A stretch of DNA of 64,000 bases, taken from the NCBI GenBank assembly GCA_949751835.1, contig CATKHK010000050.1, positions 124,001 to 188,000 on the forward strand, written 5' to 3'. Both the position numbers and the translations under genes were made by a program. Position 1 is the stretch's first letter. Every line of letters starts with the position of its first letter. Below are positions 1 to 12,484 of this stretch, piece after piece. The notes beneath the pieces were generated by a model. It had not been told where the DNA came from, made no database searches, and saw only the letters and a program-made list of their open reading frames with translations. Source of the stretch: Blepharisma japonicum (Eukaryota > Ciliophora > Heterotrichea > Heterotrichida > Blepharismidae).

Positions 1-114
1 TCAGACGATAAAATTTGATTATTGTGTATATGAACTGGAGCCAACTAAAAATTTAATTTATATGTTAGATTTTATTAAAAAACAGATATATATTTATAAA
101 CTCTTGCAACTCAT

Positions 115-465
115 ATGTCAAAGCCAGAAGAAGAACCCTTCATAGAACAAGAGAACGCAGATAACGCAAAAGAAGTCAAAGATCAGCCTTCACAAGCACT
201 AAAAGATGAAAAAGGCCTTTCCTTTTACGGAGTTTATCATCCTGAAAAACAATCCAAAAGTGAAAGTTTATTATGCCCTGAATGTCATAAACAAACTTGA
301 AGCAGAGTTGAGTCAAGGCCTGGAAAACTCACATATGGATGTTGCTGTTATCTTTGTTTAATAGGTTGGTGTCTCTGCTTATGCTATGTTCCTTTTTGCA
401 TTAAACGATGCAAAGACACTTATCATTTTTGTGCAAACTGTAATGCACCTTTATCAATCACTTAG
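115..465 (+). CDS. LITAF-domain (zinc ribbon) membrane protein
   Basis: The 116-residue protein has an acidic, disordered N-terminus followed by a LITAF-type domain. A CPEC pair (C54/C57) and a terminal CANC pair (C106/C109, just after a His) flank a Cys/Leu/Ile-rich hydrophobic hairpin around residues 75-95. In known LITAF/CDIP proteins the two CxxC halves form one zinc site and the hairpin inserts into endosomal or lysosomal membrane. The frame crosses TGA at 298-300, read as Trp62; the second half of the zinc site exists only if TGA is read through. The gene ends in TAG. Tail-to-tail with the aminopeptidase gene, 20 bp between stops. Confidence 0.85.
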
Positions 466-485
466 TATAATTTAAGAAACATTGA

Positions 486-2306
486 CTAATTAATAATTTG
501 ATTTATAGGAGTTGTCGCTTCTCTTAACCATTCTAAAGCAGCTGTTTCTCCTCTATTTTCCAAAATTGGACTTAAGTTTTGCCAAATCTTACTATGATAA
601 GCGTTAATGTATTCAATATCTCTTTGTGATAACAGCTTTAAATCTAATAGATTTTTATCATATGGAACCATAGTTACATTTTCAAATCCTAGCAATCCTG
701 GCACCAGTGGATGCATAACGACTAATAGGATATTTTCAATTCTGATACCAAAATGCCCTTCTTCATAATATCCTGGCTCATTTGCAACATTCATTCCTAC
801 TTGAAATGGCTCAGTGCTTCCTTTGCATATACGATGTGGACCTTCATGCACATTTAAAAAATAGCCAACCCCATGTCCAGTTGCATGAGGATAGTCAAGG
901 CCTGCTTCCCAAAGCCATTTTCTTGCAACCACATCAATTTCATTTCCACTCATCCTATTATACTCAGGCCATACAAGTCTTTCTACACCTAAATTTCCTA
1001 GTAGCACTCTAGTATAGCATTCTTTTTCCCAATCCGTTGGAGTACCAAAGTGCATTGTTCTTGTCGTATCAATAGTCCCATCTAAATATTGACCTCCTGA
1101 GTCCAGTAGGTACATTTGATCATTTGTAATCTTAGCTGCAGTTTCTTGAGTTGGTGCATAATGGATTATAGCTGCATTTGGCCCTACAGACGAAATATTT
1201 TCAAAAGACAGCCCTGAATTTAGCTCTTCTAATGCTCTGAATTCGTCTAGTTTTTCAACAGAAGTTCATTCATTGAGATCTGCTCCAGAGTCTAATTGCT
1301 GCTTTAACCAGGCAAAATACTTGGATATAGCTACCCCATCTCTAATATGGCTTTCTCTGAATCCTTGCATTTCTCTTGGATTTTTAATTACTTTAATTTT
1401 AGCAATTAATCCAGGGTAGTGTATAGGTGTTTTAATTTTTTGATAAAAACTGTAGCTGAGTTCATTTTTGTCAATTATGATACTTTCTTCAATTGTACTT
1501 AAATAGTCTCATGCAGACTCATATGGGCGCACTTCTATATGGTTTTGAGATAAATATTCGTCGAGTCCATTTGTTTTTTCGGGATTTATAAATAAATTTA
1601 TTTGATATCCTGCACTTGTAGCATGCAAGAGTAAAAATGAGTAAAACAGTGGATTATATTGAATGTCTTTTCCTCTCAGATTAAGCAGCCATGCTATTTC
1701 ATCTAAGGCTGAAGTAAAAAGGTAATTTGAACCAAGTCTATGCAATTGGTTCAATACTATAAATATCTTTTGTTCAGCAGAAACTCCTACATACTTAATA
1801 TCATGAATGAATAACTTTTCATTTGGAATTTTAGGTTGATCAGTCCAAATTGAGTTAACTAAATTCTTAGACAAAGGCTTAAAAGTGAACCCTTTATCAT
1901 TAAAATATATTGTTCTTGCTAACACACTTTCTGTGCATATTAAAGCTGGATCATATCCAATTATGCTTCCAGTAGGCAAATTATGTGTAATTCAATCACA
2001 ATAAGTAGGGTAACCGATTGCCATCTTCATTACTGTCCACCCTTGATCAAGATCTTCTTCAGCCTGAATAAAGATTACCTTTTGTCAAAATCTTCCATCA
2101 GTTCATAATAAAGCATGCTCTTTGGTTATTAAAATTTGTCCATTTGATCCTTGAAATCCTGATACAAATTCTAGTCTTTTGTCGTGGTCACATAAGTTTT
2201 CGTTCTGATTATTTTTTACATTGTGAAAGTCATTATTGGGGAGAAAATAAGCATCAATACTTTCCGAGCACATTAATGCCCTTATTTGAGTCAGCTTCTC
2301 CGTCAT
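486..2306 (-). CDS. XPNPEP1: Xaa-Pro aminopeptidase (aminopeptidase P, M24B)
   Basis: A 606-residue cytosolic-type aminopeptidase P, which removes N-terminal residues preceding proline. It has creatinase-like N-terminal domains and a C-terminal pita-bread domain. All five dinuclear metal ligands are visible: D402 and D413 (spaced 11, in LLDSGGQY...DTTRT), H478 (ATGHGVG), E510 (NEPGYY) and E524 (GIRIEN). Spacing and length match human XPNPEP1 (about 620 aa). Several Trp are TGA codons, for example at 2103-2105 in the conserved motif ALLWTDGRF, and at 1992-1994, 1509-1511 and near 1270. No intron is needed. It stops with TAG. The start MTEKLTQIRAL matches the family N-terminus. Confidence 0.95.
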
Positions 2307-2446
2307 TTTTATGATGCTTTTTCGTAATTTTCATGATTTCTCAAATTAATTTGTAAAATGCATATATATCATTACTATGAAATAAGAAAAGAAGCATTTA
2401 AAAAAATTAATTTTAATATTCTGCGACTTCAATGAAATTTATTAAT

Positions 2447-5400
2447 TTAGAAATTACGATTTCTTATCATATCTTTCAAAGACTTTTCTGGATCAATTTT
2501 TATATCTGATTTGAGCTTTGGTAACTTTGGCAGATTGATGTCAGTTCCTGAAGTTTCGCCCCAGTCTGCAGATTTTTCGACGCTTGTGCCAAAAGCTTGT
2601 CCCTTAACTCTAACATTTGGTTTAAGCGCTCCTCTTCCATGAAGCTTAAGACTTTCATCATTAATAGCATCAAATTCTGATTCATTTACTACATTTGCAA
2701 AAATTGGTATCTTATAAATTTCAGCTTTTGTTGCAACTTCAAACTCGACTTCTACCTTTTCAGGATGATTTGCATTGAGTTCTACAACTAGCCTCGTAGT
2801 CATCCCAGGTGCTATAGGAGTTGGTTTATAAACGATTTTTACATTCTTCTTTGGCGGCTGCCTTATCGTGAATCTTAACAGCTGATTATCTTCATTTTTA
2901 ATGACAATCTGCATTTCATATACTTCCCCATCCTTTACCACTCCGAATCTAACTGAAGCTGGAATAATCTGCAAATTTCTCTTAAGTGGATCTGCTGTAA
3001 AAGCAGTGATCATCATATTTTGAGTATCAATCATTTCTCTATACGACTGCTTTTTCATAAGTGCTTTATATAAAATTGTATGTGTCCCTTCTCTCCTCAT
3101 TTCTTGTACAGTTGGAGCTTTTATTTGTGGTCGGCCAGACTGCGAAATTGTTCTGATTCTTCTATCTGTAGCACTTTCAGTTAATATGAATTTTTCATTA
3201 GGAACTCTTGCAGGTGAAGTGCTTCTAATAGAATGAACTGCAGGCCTGATTTCTCTTGGCTGCCCATATACGTCAAAATTGTTTGATTTTAATAAGACAT
3301 ATTCTTGGGCTTCTTCTTTTTCTGCTTCTTCTTTGAGGATTTGAAGTTTCTCCACTTCTGCAAAGCAACTTGGTTTTGTGACTGGTTTAAGAATAACTGG
3401 CCTTACCTTGTATTTTTGGGTTGAACTTTTTTCTGGCTCAAGTGCTATAAATGGATTATCGGATGCTTCTTGGGAACCTAAGTTGTTATCTTTTGAAGTA
3501 ACAGAGGCCATTTGGCTTAAAGTTTCTTTCATACTGTGGTAGTGTTCAGCTTCTTCAGGCGGCAAATCGTCAGGATTGATTTCTACAAGTTCTTTTGGAG
3601 GAGATGGAGGTCTTTCTGGCGCAGGATTGTAGACCGAAAACTCAATTCCTTCAGGAGAGTCAAAATAATTTAAAAACCCAAGCTCATGGTATGACATATC
3701 TCTAGGATTTTTTTCCAAATGCAAAGAAACAGTACTCGAATAGCTTTTTACAGGCCTTGTTGCTGGTACATCTTCCATGAAACTTTCACTTCTTATGCTT
3801 TTTAGTGTTCTTGTATACTGCACTTTGTCTTCTTCGTCATTTTTTCTGCTTTGCTCAATTATTCCAATCATTCTTTCTCTAAAGCTATCAGCAGATTCTA
3901 TTTCTCCCAGTGGTTTCTCTTTCCTTAACTCCAGAATTTTCTTTTTGACACTGAAATCCAATGCTTTTACGCTTTCATTCCTAACGTCTTCTACTCCAAA
4001 TTCAAACCTCACAGTCATTTGTTCAGTTTTCCAGTTTTGGTAGTCTTCTACACACCTTAAGAATTCCTCACGATTTTCAGGAGAAAATTGAGGATGTTTG
4101 ATAAATCCACGATATATAAAATATTCAGGCTCACCTTCTTGAGGAGGGCTTGGCTCTGATTTTATGTAAGAAGCGATTTTGGAGTTAACAGATTGAAGAT
4201 GAGGGGAATATGATAAGTGGCCTTGCTGTAGAAGGGTTAGAGATACTGGACGGAGATAGGTAAAATAGGTAAGAGGGCCATCTTGGTAGGAAAGCTGATA
4301 AGTGGATGAAGGAAGTGTCAAGCAAAAACTGTCGATTTGGGATTGATTTAACATTTCGAAGCCTTCTCCATTGTTATAAATCACAAATAGTCTGGTCACA
4401 ATTTTATTCTGGTTTTGGTCTTTTGCAGCGTCTATTTCAAGTTTAGGACTTTCTAAGTTTTCTACTTCTGTAGGCTGCTCAATGATCTCTTGGCTTTCCT
4501 GTGCAGGTGGCGGAGGAGGGATATTCATTACTTGTTTTGATCCTCCATGCATATCAATCTCAAAAAAGTTTCCTGCATCATCTTTATTTGATAAGGTTCC
4601 TTTAATACAATCTGCCATCAATATTCCAGGTCTCTTATTAAGGATTTCATTTTCAACCGACAATTCTTCACTTTCTATTACAGTTTTAGTTTCACCAGTT
4701 ACTAGAGCAACTTGACCTTGAGCTGTTGAGGAAATAACGCTTAAACAGGAAGCATAAAATGTGCTTTCCCAGCATTCATTACCGTTTCTTCCCTTTACAA
4801 TTGACTCGTCTGGCAAATGGATTTCGTACTCTTTGAAGCCTCCATCGTAATACAAATTTATTGGGCAATAGCCTGGAGATTCTATTAAAATTTCTGACTT
4901 GTCTGGAGAAATAAAATATTTAGTCCCATCTGAGTGCTCAGTGATTTGCTCTCCAGTAGGGAATTCTACGATTTTTACTGAGTCTTCTCTGATAATGGTC
5001 CTGATTTTGGTTTCTGGGTCAGTTACTCCAAGACAGGGTATAGAGTCAAGCTGCTGGATATTTCCTTGTGAGTCTTTTGATATTCTATATCCTTTATTAT
5101 TTGTAATGATCCAAAGTCCATTGATTAATTCTGCGAAATTTCCATTAGCAAATAGCAACTGGATTTTATCTTTCATATATCTTATAATAGTCCCTTCAAG
5201 AGTAATGATTCTATTGATTTCTGCCACAGACTGTTCAGACTTTAATAGACTTAGCCTCATCCTCATTCTTGATGGAGTCAATTCTTGGATTATGTCTCCA
5301 GAGGGCAAAAGCTTAAGATGAAGGCCATTTGTTTGTGCTATTGTCATAGAAGCTAAGGAATTTTCGATTTCGACAAGAATATTTGTGGAATCAGGAAGAT

Positions 5401-7834
5401 GAGCCCAGAATTCTCCAAATTCTTTTCCTTTTCTTATTCCTAGGAATGTGTTGTCTTTGTAAACTAAGCTTTGAAATCGGCTTGAATACAATAAATCCCG
5501 CTGATTTTCGTTTGAAATTGTAGGTCCAATTGCATATTCTTTAATTTTAAAGACACTTCCATCCGTAGGAAACATTAATTTGGTTTTCTCCAAAATTGGG
5601 CCTACTTTTCCTTCAAAAATATCATAAAATTCAGCTGGGGCATTCTCAACATCTTTAAAATACTTGTGCCACTGATGAAAATTGGGACGAACTCTCCATT
5701 GTCCTTCCCATACTCTTTGGTTGTTTCTTCCATCTAATATTTTATATTGCAATGCAAGTAATAAAGAGTCATCTCTTTGGTAATATCCAGTAATGATATC
5801 AGGCTCTGAGAGCAGAGCTTTACTTATAGTCTGGCCAAGTATCAACTCATTCATTTTTTCTGTATATTCTCTGTCAGAGAAATCAAAACTGCATCCTGTA
5901 AACTCAGCCATGATTTGTTCAAATTTCGTAATCAGTAAAGCTCTTTCTAATTCAGGGTATTCTAAGGACGAAAACGGATAAATTTCGCATCTCTCTGCAT
6001 CTCTGAGAACTTGAGATTTCTGAGGAATATCTGGCATCATATAACGTTTAGTCCCTGGAACTCTTAGATTTTTAATGAATTTATTTTCAATATCTTGAAT
6101 AAGATCTCCCATTGGGAATCTTTTATCTCGTGAGGAAGCTGCTGCAGAGTTATTTCCATCATATATATCAGCAGATTTAGCATCAGAATATAAAGGATTT
6201 TGAGAGTCTTTATAAAAAGTGTTCATTACTTTAGAAGCATCTGTGTAAAAGTGATCAAGAACTTGATTTGGAAATGCAAGTTGCTGTAGCATGCACGCCA
6301 AAACGTATTCTGGGCCTGCACAATTTTCATCTTCTTTGTGTATGAGACTGGCATAAACTCTGTTGTCTCAGACTTTAGGTGCGTCATCGTAGCTTGGATA
6401 TATTTTTTCTGCTGGAATTACTGGCTTTGGGATTGGGGGAGCTTGTTGGGCTGCTTGTGCTTGAGATGCAGCTTGTTTAGGGTCAACAGGTGGTGGAGGA
6501 GGAGGGATAATTTGGGCTTGATATTGCTGTTCTTGAAGTATGCTATTTTCAATATCAAAGGAGCTTATAGGGTAAAGTGGCTTGATGAGGATAACATCTT
6601 TTCAGTTGTTATATTTTATAAAATGCTCCCCGAGCTCTGCAATCTTGACTCCTAAATCTCTGACAAAAATTTGCTTTGGGTCTAAGATGACAGGCTCAAC
6701 GACTTCCACTTTTTCTTCTTCTTTAGGTGGCTTTCCTGCATCTTTTCCTCCTTTGGCATCTTCTTTCTTTTTCTTTTCTTCATCAGCTTTTTTCTTTTTC
6801 TCTTCTTCCACTTTTTTCTTGTCATCTTCTGCTTTTTTCTTTTTTTCCTCTTCTGCTTTTTTCTTATCTTCTTCTGCTTTTTTCTTTTGATCTTCTTCCG
6901 CTTTTTTTGCATTTTCAGGCTTTTTAATTTCTTCTTTTTTCTTGTTTTCTTCTTTCTTTTTGTCTTCAGCCTTTGGCTCTGCCTTTTTTCCTTCTTCTTT
7001 TGATCCAGGTTCCATAACTTGTCTTTTTCCGAGCTTAACTTGTTTGCTGCTTCTTCTTTTCTTTTTATCGTCTTGTGGCTCTTCTTTAACTTCCTCTTTG
7101 ACTTCTTCTTGCTTTTCTTTGAATTCAGCAATTAAAGTCATTAAGTTTCGTAGTGGAGAACCTTTTGGACTTTTCCAAAATGCATTTTGAATTGCTTTCC
7201 AATGAGTAGGAAACTCAGGAGGCAGCTCAGGCTCTTTCAGTTGGTCAGAAGCTCCTTCTTCTAGCTTTTTTACAAATTCTTTACACATATTGTCGTACAT
7301 TTCTGCCAGTTCTGTTTTTTCTGGCTTGACGTAAAGAGAAAGGTTAATTCCATAGCCTAGTTTTCCTAAGACCTCAGCTTCATCTGTAGTTTGCGGGTAC
7401 CCAGACACCAAATAAAATATGTCTGGCTTTGTATTATCAATAACAGGGACAGGAATTTCAGGAACCGGCTGTCCTTTTTCCATCGCTTCTTGCTTCGTTT
7501 TTTCTGCTTGTTCAATTTTGAGGATCTTTTCTTTTTTAAGCTTGCGATTTAAGATATCATTTGTGAATACTTTTTCTCTGAACGCTCTACCTAAAAGTTC
7601 TGGAGCTATAGAATCATCGGCATTTTCGACCCAGAAGCCTTTTTCTTTCGCATAAGCTATAAGTTCATCTCTGGTTATATTTGTAAATTGTGAAGTGTTG
7701 AAAAAGTTTTTGAAATCTGAAATAAAAGGATGCCACTCTACGAGCACAAAAAATGCTGTCCAAGGTGGAAGTGTAGATAAATCAATATCTTCATCTTGCT
7801 TCTTATCGTCTTTTTTCTTCCCTTGTGGTGGCAT
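2447..7834 (-). CDS. SPAG17: SPAG17/PF6 central-pair C1a protein
   Basis: About 1795 residues, one frame across TGA-Trp codons at 6602-6604 and 6368-6370. The N-terminus has the SPAG17-type start (LPPWTAFFVLVEWHP), then a K/E-rich charged low-complexity stretch (about residues 280-380), a Pro-rich linker, a long middle region with repeated LP.G-type beta motifs, the segment YNPAPERPPSPPKE, and a C-terminal ASH/MSP-like beta domain. SPAG17 (Chlamydomonas PF6) scaffolds the C1a projection of the axonemal central pair and is needed for ciliary motility. Human SPAG17 is about 2,220 aa, so this copy is shorter. CFAP20 lies 115 bp upstream on the same strand. Confidence 0.9.
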
Positions 7835-7949
7835 ATAACTGACAAATAATAATTATTTCATATTGATGAAGAAAATTAAAGTCATTTAGATAGAAAATTA
7901 GAATTAGAAAATTAAATTTAAGTAAAATTTATGTTCTCTTTTAAGTTAA

Positions 7950-8525
7950 TTAGCTCTGTTTCTGGAGTGGTAAAAAGAGCTTGAATTCAGGCGGCAATTC
8001 TTCTTCAGAGTACAACCGATCTGAGAAATAAATTCTTCTCATTCTGCAGTTCGCATGAATTTGTACTCTTAGAGTTTCAATATAGTTGGTGCCATAAGCT
8101 CTTCTAGTAAAATCGGATAAATTAAATTGGATTTGGTTCCAACCTTCATCTAGCCTCATAGGCATTGTACAAATAAATGGCTTCACTCTTGTAGTGCTTT
8201 GGTAATTGGATGCTCGAAACCGTCTACGAATATTCTTGTCGTCCAAGACTTGGACTTCAAAAGTGAAATATTTCTTTAAGTTTTTGATGATCATGACAAG
8301 AAATGGCAGTTTTATTCCTAAAGTGCTGTTCGGGTCGGCTGGACATGTTATGAAAGTTGTGCTTACGTTTGTTCCCATGATTTCTAACACCGAGCTCTGG
8401 ATATCTTGATCAGTTATCCTTTTTATGTGTCCATTGCGCACACTTTTGTCCCAGATCTGCAAAGGCTTACTTCCTATGCTATACAAGATAGACAAAAACC
8501 CAGACTGGAACGTGTTCTTAAACAT
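7950..8525 (-). CDS. CFAP20: CFAP20/BUG22 axonemal inner-junction protein
   Basis: 191 residues, full length against a family size of about 193, starting [19 protein letters not shown] as in other eukaryotes. It carries the family core around [18 protein letters not shown] and ends near [22 protein letters not shown]20 (Bug22/GTL3) sits at the inner junction between A and B tubules of axonemal doublets and affects ciliary beat and tubulin modification in ciliates. There is no intron and no in-frame TGA. It precedes SPAG17 on the same strand. Confidence 0.97.
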   Translation of the reverse strand: MFKNTFQSGFLSILYSIGSKPLQIWDKSVRNGHIKRITDQDIQSSVLEIMGTNVSTTFITCPADPNSTLGIKLPFLVMIIKNLKKYFTFEVQVLDDKNIRRRFRASNYQSTTRVKPFICTMPMRLDEGWNQIQFNLSDFTRRAYGTNYIETLRVQIHANCRMRRIYFSDRLYSEEELPPEFKLFLPLQKQS

Positions 8526-9115
8526 TTTTCAGCTATTCTTTATGAAATTCCATTTAAATGATTTTTCATAAATAAGCTAAGGCTATTATATTTAATTATG
8601 CTTATTTAAAGGAAAATTTAAATCATCATTTCGGATATTTATCTTAATAGTTTTAATCAGCAATAAGAAAAATCTGAGACATTAGCAAAAAATGTGTTAC
8701 AAATTTACCATTTAGATGCTTCAAAAATTACTATTAAATAGAATAATCCTATAAAATATAATAATTTTATTAATTGCAATCATAGAAGATTAAGTTCAAA
8801 CCAAATTTTATAAAGAGTTTGTTAATATCATTTTTCATACCTATTAGAGACTGCAGAAATTAGGAATTATTTATAAAAGGTATAGAAATGTTTTAATATT
8901 TCGAAAACTCGTGAGTTTTTTTGATCCAACTATAAACAAAAAAATCACCCATAGCTACTTAGGTATAAAATATTATCAAATTCATATACTAAAATTATCC
9001 AGGTAATATAGGACTCATAACTATGTTGAAGAAAAAGAATAAATATGGTTTTCAAAAAAATTAAATAAATCTCTAAAATTATAAGTATTAATTCTTAATA
9101 ATTTTTTGTTAATTA
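8526..9115. other. Intergenic, no gene seen
   Basis: About 590 bp of AT-rich DNA between CFAP20 (upstream side) and the end of the first SDR copy. Stops occur in all frames and I see no RNA gene or repeat. Confidence 0.6.
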
Positions 9116-10012
9116 TTAGAAAGGAAAAGAACTGATCCAGTCTAAGAATTTATGAGTTGGGGTGTAATGATATAGGTCAGCAAATCTCTTAGATAAAAGT
9201 TGCTGATCAAAACTATGAGCAAATAAAAATAATCCATATTCCGCAGCTTGAGTCATTGGATTTTCAATTCTTTCTATTTCATGAATATCTCCAAGAGTTG
9301 AAACCTTTTCAATCACAGTTTCCAGAGGTATAGCTTCTGGCTCAGTCCCATTAAATATCCCAAAAGCCCGATTTTCTATAAGAATTCTATACATATCAGC
9401 TAAATCTTCATGGTGTATAAAGCCAATATGATTATTTCCTGTTAGGGCAACAATTTTATTGTGAGATTTGCAAGCTCTTATCCATTGATCAACAAAACTT
9501 TTCCCATAAACCCAAGTAGGTCTAATAACAACACCTCTTAAATTTCCTGCAGTTGCGTTTACAACTTTTCTATCTCTCACAATTCTTAGAGCTGTAGTCT
9601 CCCATGTATGAGACGTATCTTCATGGTCTTCATCCTGAACTCCATTAGTGTTTCCATACACCATGCATCCTGAGCTATAAAGAAGAGTAACAGGCTTAGT
9701 TTCTGCTGTTTTTTTTGCTGCACTAATTAAGGCATCAACTGTTACTTCCTCTGTCTTGTATCCATTTTCATCCCACGCCTGTTGCACACAGTGGACAATA
9801 GCATCATAGCCAGCAGCTAAATCAGCAAGTTGATGAGCTGTATCAAGAGTTATATCAAAAATAATAAAATGTGAGCCTGAACCCTTGTTTGCTACTTCTT
9901 CTCCCTTTTGAGTACTTCTTACTGTTGATGTAACGTCATGTCCGTGAGCTAGTAAATTATCTAAAAGAGAGCTTCCAATAGATCCTGTTGCTCCTGTTAA
10001 GAAAATTCTCAT
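9116..10012 (-). CDS. NAD(P)-binding SDR/epimerase-like protein, copy 1
   Basis: 298 residues with an N-terminal Rossmann motif GATGSIGSSLLDN directly after the first strand MRIFLT, typical of extended or atypical SDRs (NAD-dependent epimerase/dehydratase family). The central block VVIRPTWVYGKSF and the C-terminal KFLDWISSFPF are shared with the copies at 11.6 and 13.5 kb. At the place of the SDR YxxxK catalytic pair the Lys seems present (RDRKVVNA) but the Tyr is not obvious. Substrate is unknown. The start is set by the shared MR(I/V)FLTGATG and by a conserved 16-nt element immediately upstream. Ends in TAA. Confidence 0.88.
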   Translation of the reverse strand: MRIFLTGATGSIGSSLLDNLLAHGHDVTSTVRSTQKGEEVANKGSGSHFIIFDITLDTAHQLADLAAGYDAIVHCVQQAWDENGYKTEEVTVDALISAAKKTAETKPVTLLYSSGCMVYGNTNGVQDEDHEDTSHTWETTALRIVRDRKVVNATAGNLRGVVIRPTWVYGKSFVDQWIRACKSHNKIVALTGNNHIGFIHHEDLADMYRILIENRAFGIFNGTEPEAIPLETVIEKVSTLGDIHEIERIENPMTQAAEYGLFLFAHSFDQQLLSKRFADLYHYTPTHKFLDWISSFPF

Positions 10013-10013
10013 A

Positions 10014-10029
10014 TTTATTATTATAATTG
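10014..10029 (-). promoter_or_regulatory. Conserved AT-rich element before SDR copy 1
   Basis: Read on the minus strand, CAATTATAATAATAAA sits one base before the ATG. The identical 16-mer stands one base before the ATG of SDR copy 2, and a close variant precedes copy 3. It could be a core promoter or transcription start element with a very short 5' UTR, or simply leftover similarity from duplication. Confidence 0.45.
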
Positions 10030-10221
10030 CTGCTTTAGTTTGATCAAAAAATTCATTTAATTTTTAAAATAGTGATAAAAATTTCTCCAATATGAATTAG
10101 TTTTTCTTTTAATATTAAATTTTAGAAATAGTGATGAGTCCTTAAGTCAATATAGAGTTTAAAAGAATTAGCTATATATAAAGAAAGATTTGCTGAAACG
10201 TAGCATCTTTATGTCAGTCAA

Positions 10222-10667
10222 CTACAAATGGTGTAAGTTCCCAGAACTTGCGTTTACAAATTTTTTTCTTACTATTCTCGGGACTAAAAACGGAATGTAG
10301 CGAGAAATATCGTCATGATTTTCATCGGAATTTCCATTTAGTGAGCAATCTGAGTTAAAAAAAAAGGACAAGCTTAGTTTCAGCAATTTTCTGCCTACAT
10401 TAATTAAGTAATCTATAAAAATATCTTCTTCCAGAGCTCCAGCTTCATCAAATGATGATGCCATGCAGTGAAAAATTGCATCATAGCCAGCAGTCAACTC
10501 TGCAAGTTGATGAGCTATTTCAGAAGTCAATTCATAGACAGCAAAGTGTGATTGGGGACTTTTGCCAGCTATTTCTTCTTTTTCAGCGCTTCTTAATGTT
10601 GATGCAGCATCATGGCAAGAGCTAGAAAATTGTCTAGCATTGAGCTTCCTGCCAAGAAAACTCTCAT
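10222..10667 (-). pseudogene. Truncated, frameshifted SDR paralog
   Basis: A decayed fourth member of the SDR family. It begins MRVFLAGSSMLDNFLA, so part of the Rossmann loop (GATGAIGG) is deleted, and the frame is soon lost. Similarity resumes with AGKSPQSHF, YELTSEIAHQLAEL and FVNASSGN, closest to copy 3 (which also has PQSH). The C-terminal half of about 140 residues is missing. The region of the conserved upstream element is also changed. The longest remaining open stretch (10222-10530) is 102 codons. Confidence 0.85.
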
Positions 10668-11567
10668 TTTACTTTTCTGAGATGGGATAGAAATATCTCA
10701 ACAAAAAGGCTAAAATAATTTATAATTTCGAAACTATTAATTGCCAGCTTAAAAGCGAAAAATAATTGATTACACTTAAACACACATGTCAAATAATAAA
10801 ATACATTTTATGTGATTAAAATTGTTTAACAGTAATTATATTACATATTATCACACTATTGTTTTAATTGTATTAAATGATGAAAGAAATTTATCGATGG
10901 ATTTGAGAAGTTGGAGATTTAGGGTAAGAGATAGAAAAACTCAGGATTTCCTCTGATAAACTCTTGATTAAATATAACAAAAGCATATAGGTGTGCCAAA
11001 ACCAAGATTGTATTTCAATTTCTTATCTCGGAAATGATTTGAGGCAATATGAGAGATACGCAAAGATATCGGAAGTGGGTGGCATACTGATGATTTAGGG
11101 TTTTAAAATAGAATTAAGAAAAGTCTAGTAAAGGATATTTCCATTTGTGGCTATCACCTTTTTTATAGACATATTAATTCTAACAGATGTAAAAATATAA
11201 AATTGCATTAAAATTTATTTTTCAATAAATCAACTTTTTATAAGCCTTGTAGATTGAGAGGGTAATACACAGATTTTTATGCATCAAAGAATAAATACAT
11301 CTGTACTTTATTAAGATGTATTGGATATCTCGTCAAAATATATTATTAAGATAAACCTTATGCTAAATTAAAAAAAATAATATGAAACTATTTATAAGAT
11401 TGTCGCTGAATTTATAGTGCTAAACATTCTAAGAGAGTTAGTCCCTTATGGATATAGGTCAATTTAGCCATTTAATTTCCTAAATGCTAATGGATTTATC
11501 TAATTTTCATTATATATTCAGTTTATGCAATATTTATGCAAGAAGCTTAAAAGCTTTTAGTTTTTAG
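10668..11567. other. Intergenic spacer within SDR array
   Basis: About 900 bp, AT-rich, stops in all frames, no recognisable gene. It separates the pseudogene from the 3' end of copy 2. No clear similarity to the next spacer was noticed by eye. Confidence 0.5.
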
Positions 11568-12467
11568 TTAGAAAGTAAAAGAATTTATCCAATCTAAAAA
11601 TTTATGAGTTGGGGTGTAATGATAGAGATCTAAAAATCTCTTAGGATAAAGCTCTTGATTAAAACTATGAGCAACCAAAAATATTCCATACGGGCCGAAT
11701 GCTTGAGTCCATGGATTGTCAATTCTCTCTATTTCTTGGATATGCCCAAGTTTTGAAACTCTTTCAATTACAGCTTCTAGTGGCACAGACTCTAGCTCAG
11801 TTGCATTAAAATACCCAAAAGCCCTATTTTCAATGAGTATTCTATACATGTCTGCTAAATCCTCATGATGTATAAAAGGAATATTGTTATTTCCTTGAAC
11901 TGCAACAATTTTATTCTGAGACTTGCAAGTTCTTATCCAGCGATCAACAGTACTTTTCCCATAAACCCAAGATGGCCTAATAACAACGCCTCTTAAATTT
12001 CCTGCAGTAGCGTTCACAACTTTTCTGTCTTTTATAACCCTTGGAGCTACAAGATCTATGCAATGAGATGTATCTTCATGGTCTTCATCCATAATCCCAT
12101 TAGTATTTCCATATACCAAGCATCCAGAGGTATAAAGAAGAGTGACAGGCTTAGTTTCAGCTGTTTTTCTTGCTGCACTAATTAGAGCATCAACAGTGAT
12201 TTCTTCAGCCTTAAAGCCAGCTTCATCTAATGTCTGCTGCGTACAGTGAACAATAGCGTCATAGCCAGCAGCTAAATCAGCAAGCTGATGAGCTGTATCA
12301 AGAGTGATCTCAAAAATGGTAAAATGTGAGCCTAGGCCTTTGCTTGCAACTTCTTCTCCTTTTTGAAGACTTCTTACTGTTGACGTAACATCATGTCCGT
12401 GATCTAGCAGATTATCTAGGAGACTGCTTCCAATAGCTCCAGTTGCACCTGTTAAGAATATTCTCAT
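11568..12467 (-). CDS. NAD(P)-binding SDR/epimerase-like protein, copy 2
   Basis: 299 residues, colinear with copies 1 and 3: Rossmann GATGAIGSSLLDN at the N-terminus, SGCLVYGNTNG, VVIRPSWVYGKS, and C-terminal HKFLDWINSFTF. As in the sister genes the YxxxK Tyr is not evident (VAPRVIKDRKVVNA). By eye it is closest to copy 1: the two share the pentad of residues DTAHQ where copy 3 has ETAHQ, and both have LADLAAGYDAIVHC. Substrate unknown. Ends in TAA. Confidence 0.88.
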   Translation of the reverse strand: MRIFLTGATGAIGSSLLDNLLDHGHDVTSTVRSLQKGEEVASKGLGSHFTIFEITLDTAHQLADLAAGYDAIVHCTQQTLDEAGFKAEEITVDALISAARKTAETKPVTLLYTSGCLVYGNTNGIMDEDHEDTSHCIDLVAPRVIKDRKVVNATAGNLRGVVIRPSWVYGKSTVDRWIRTCKSQNKIVAVQGNNNIPFIHHEDLADMYRILIENRAFGYFNATELESVPLEAVIERVSKLGHIQEIERIDNPWTQAFGPYGIFLVAHSFNQELYPKRFLDLYHYTPTHKFLDWINSFTF

Positions 12468-12468
12468 T

Positions 12469-12484
12469 TTTATTATTATAATTG
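12469..12484 (-). promoter_or_regulatory. Conserved AT-rich element before SDR copy 2
   Basis: Exact second copy of the minus-strand 16-mer CAATTATAATAATAAA, one base before the ATG. The flanks further upstream differ from copy 1, which suggests the element has been kept while neighbours drifted. Confidence 0.45.

Noticed and set aside
6338-7655. Several plus-strand open frames opposite SPAG17
   Set aside because: Ser/Phe/Leu-rich shadows of the K/E-rich SPAG17 coding strand.
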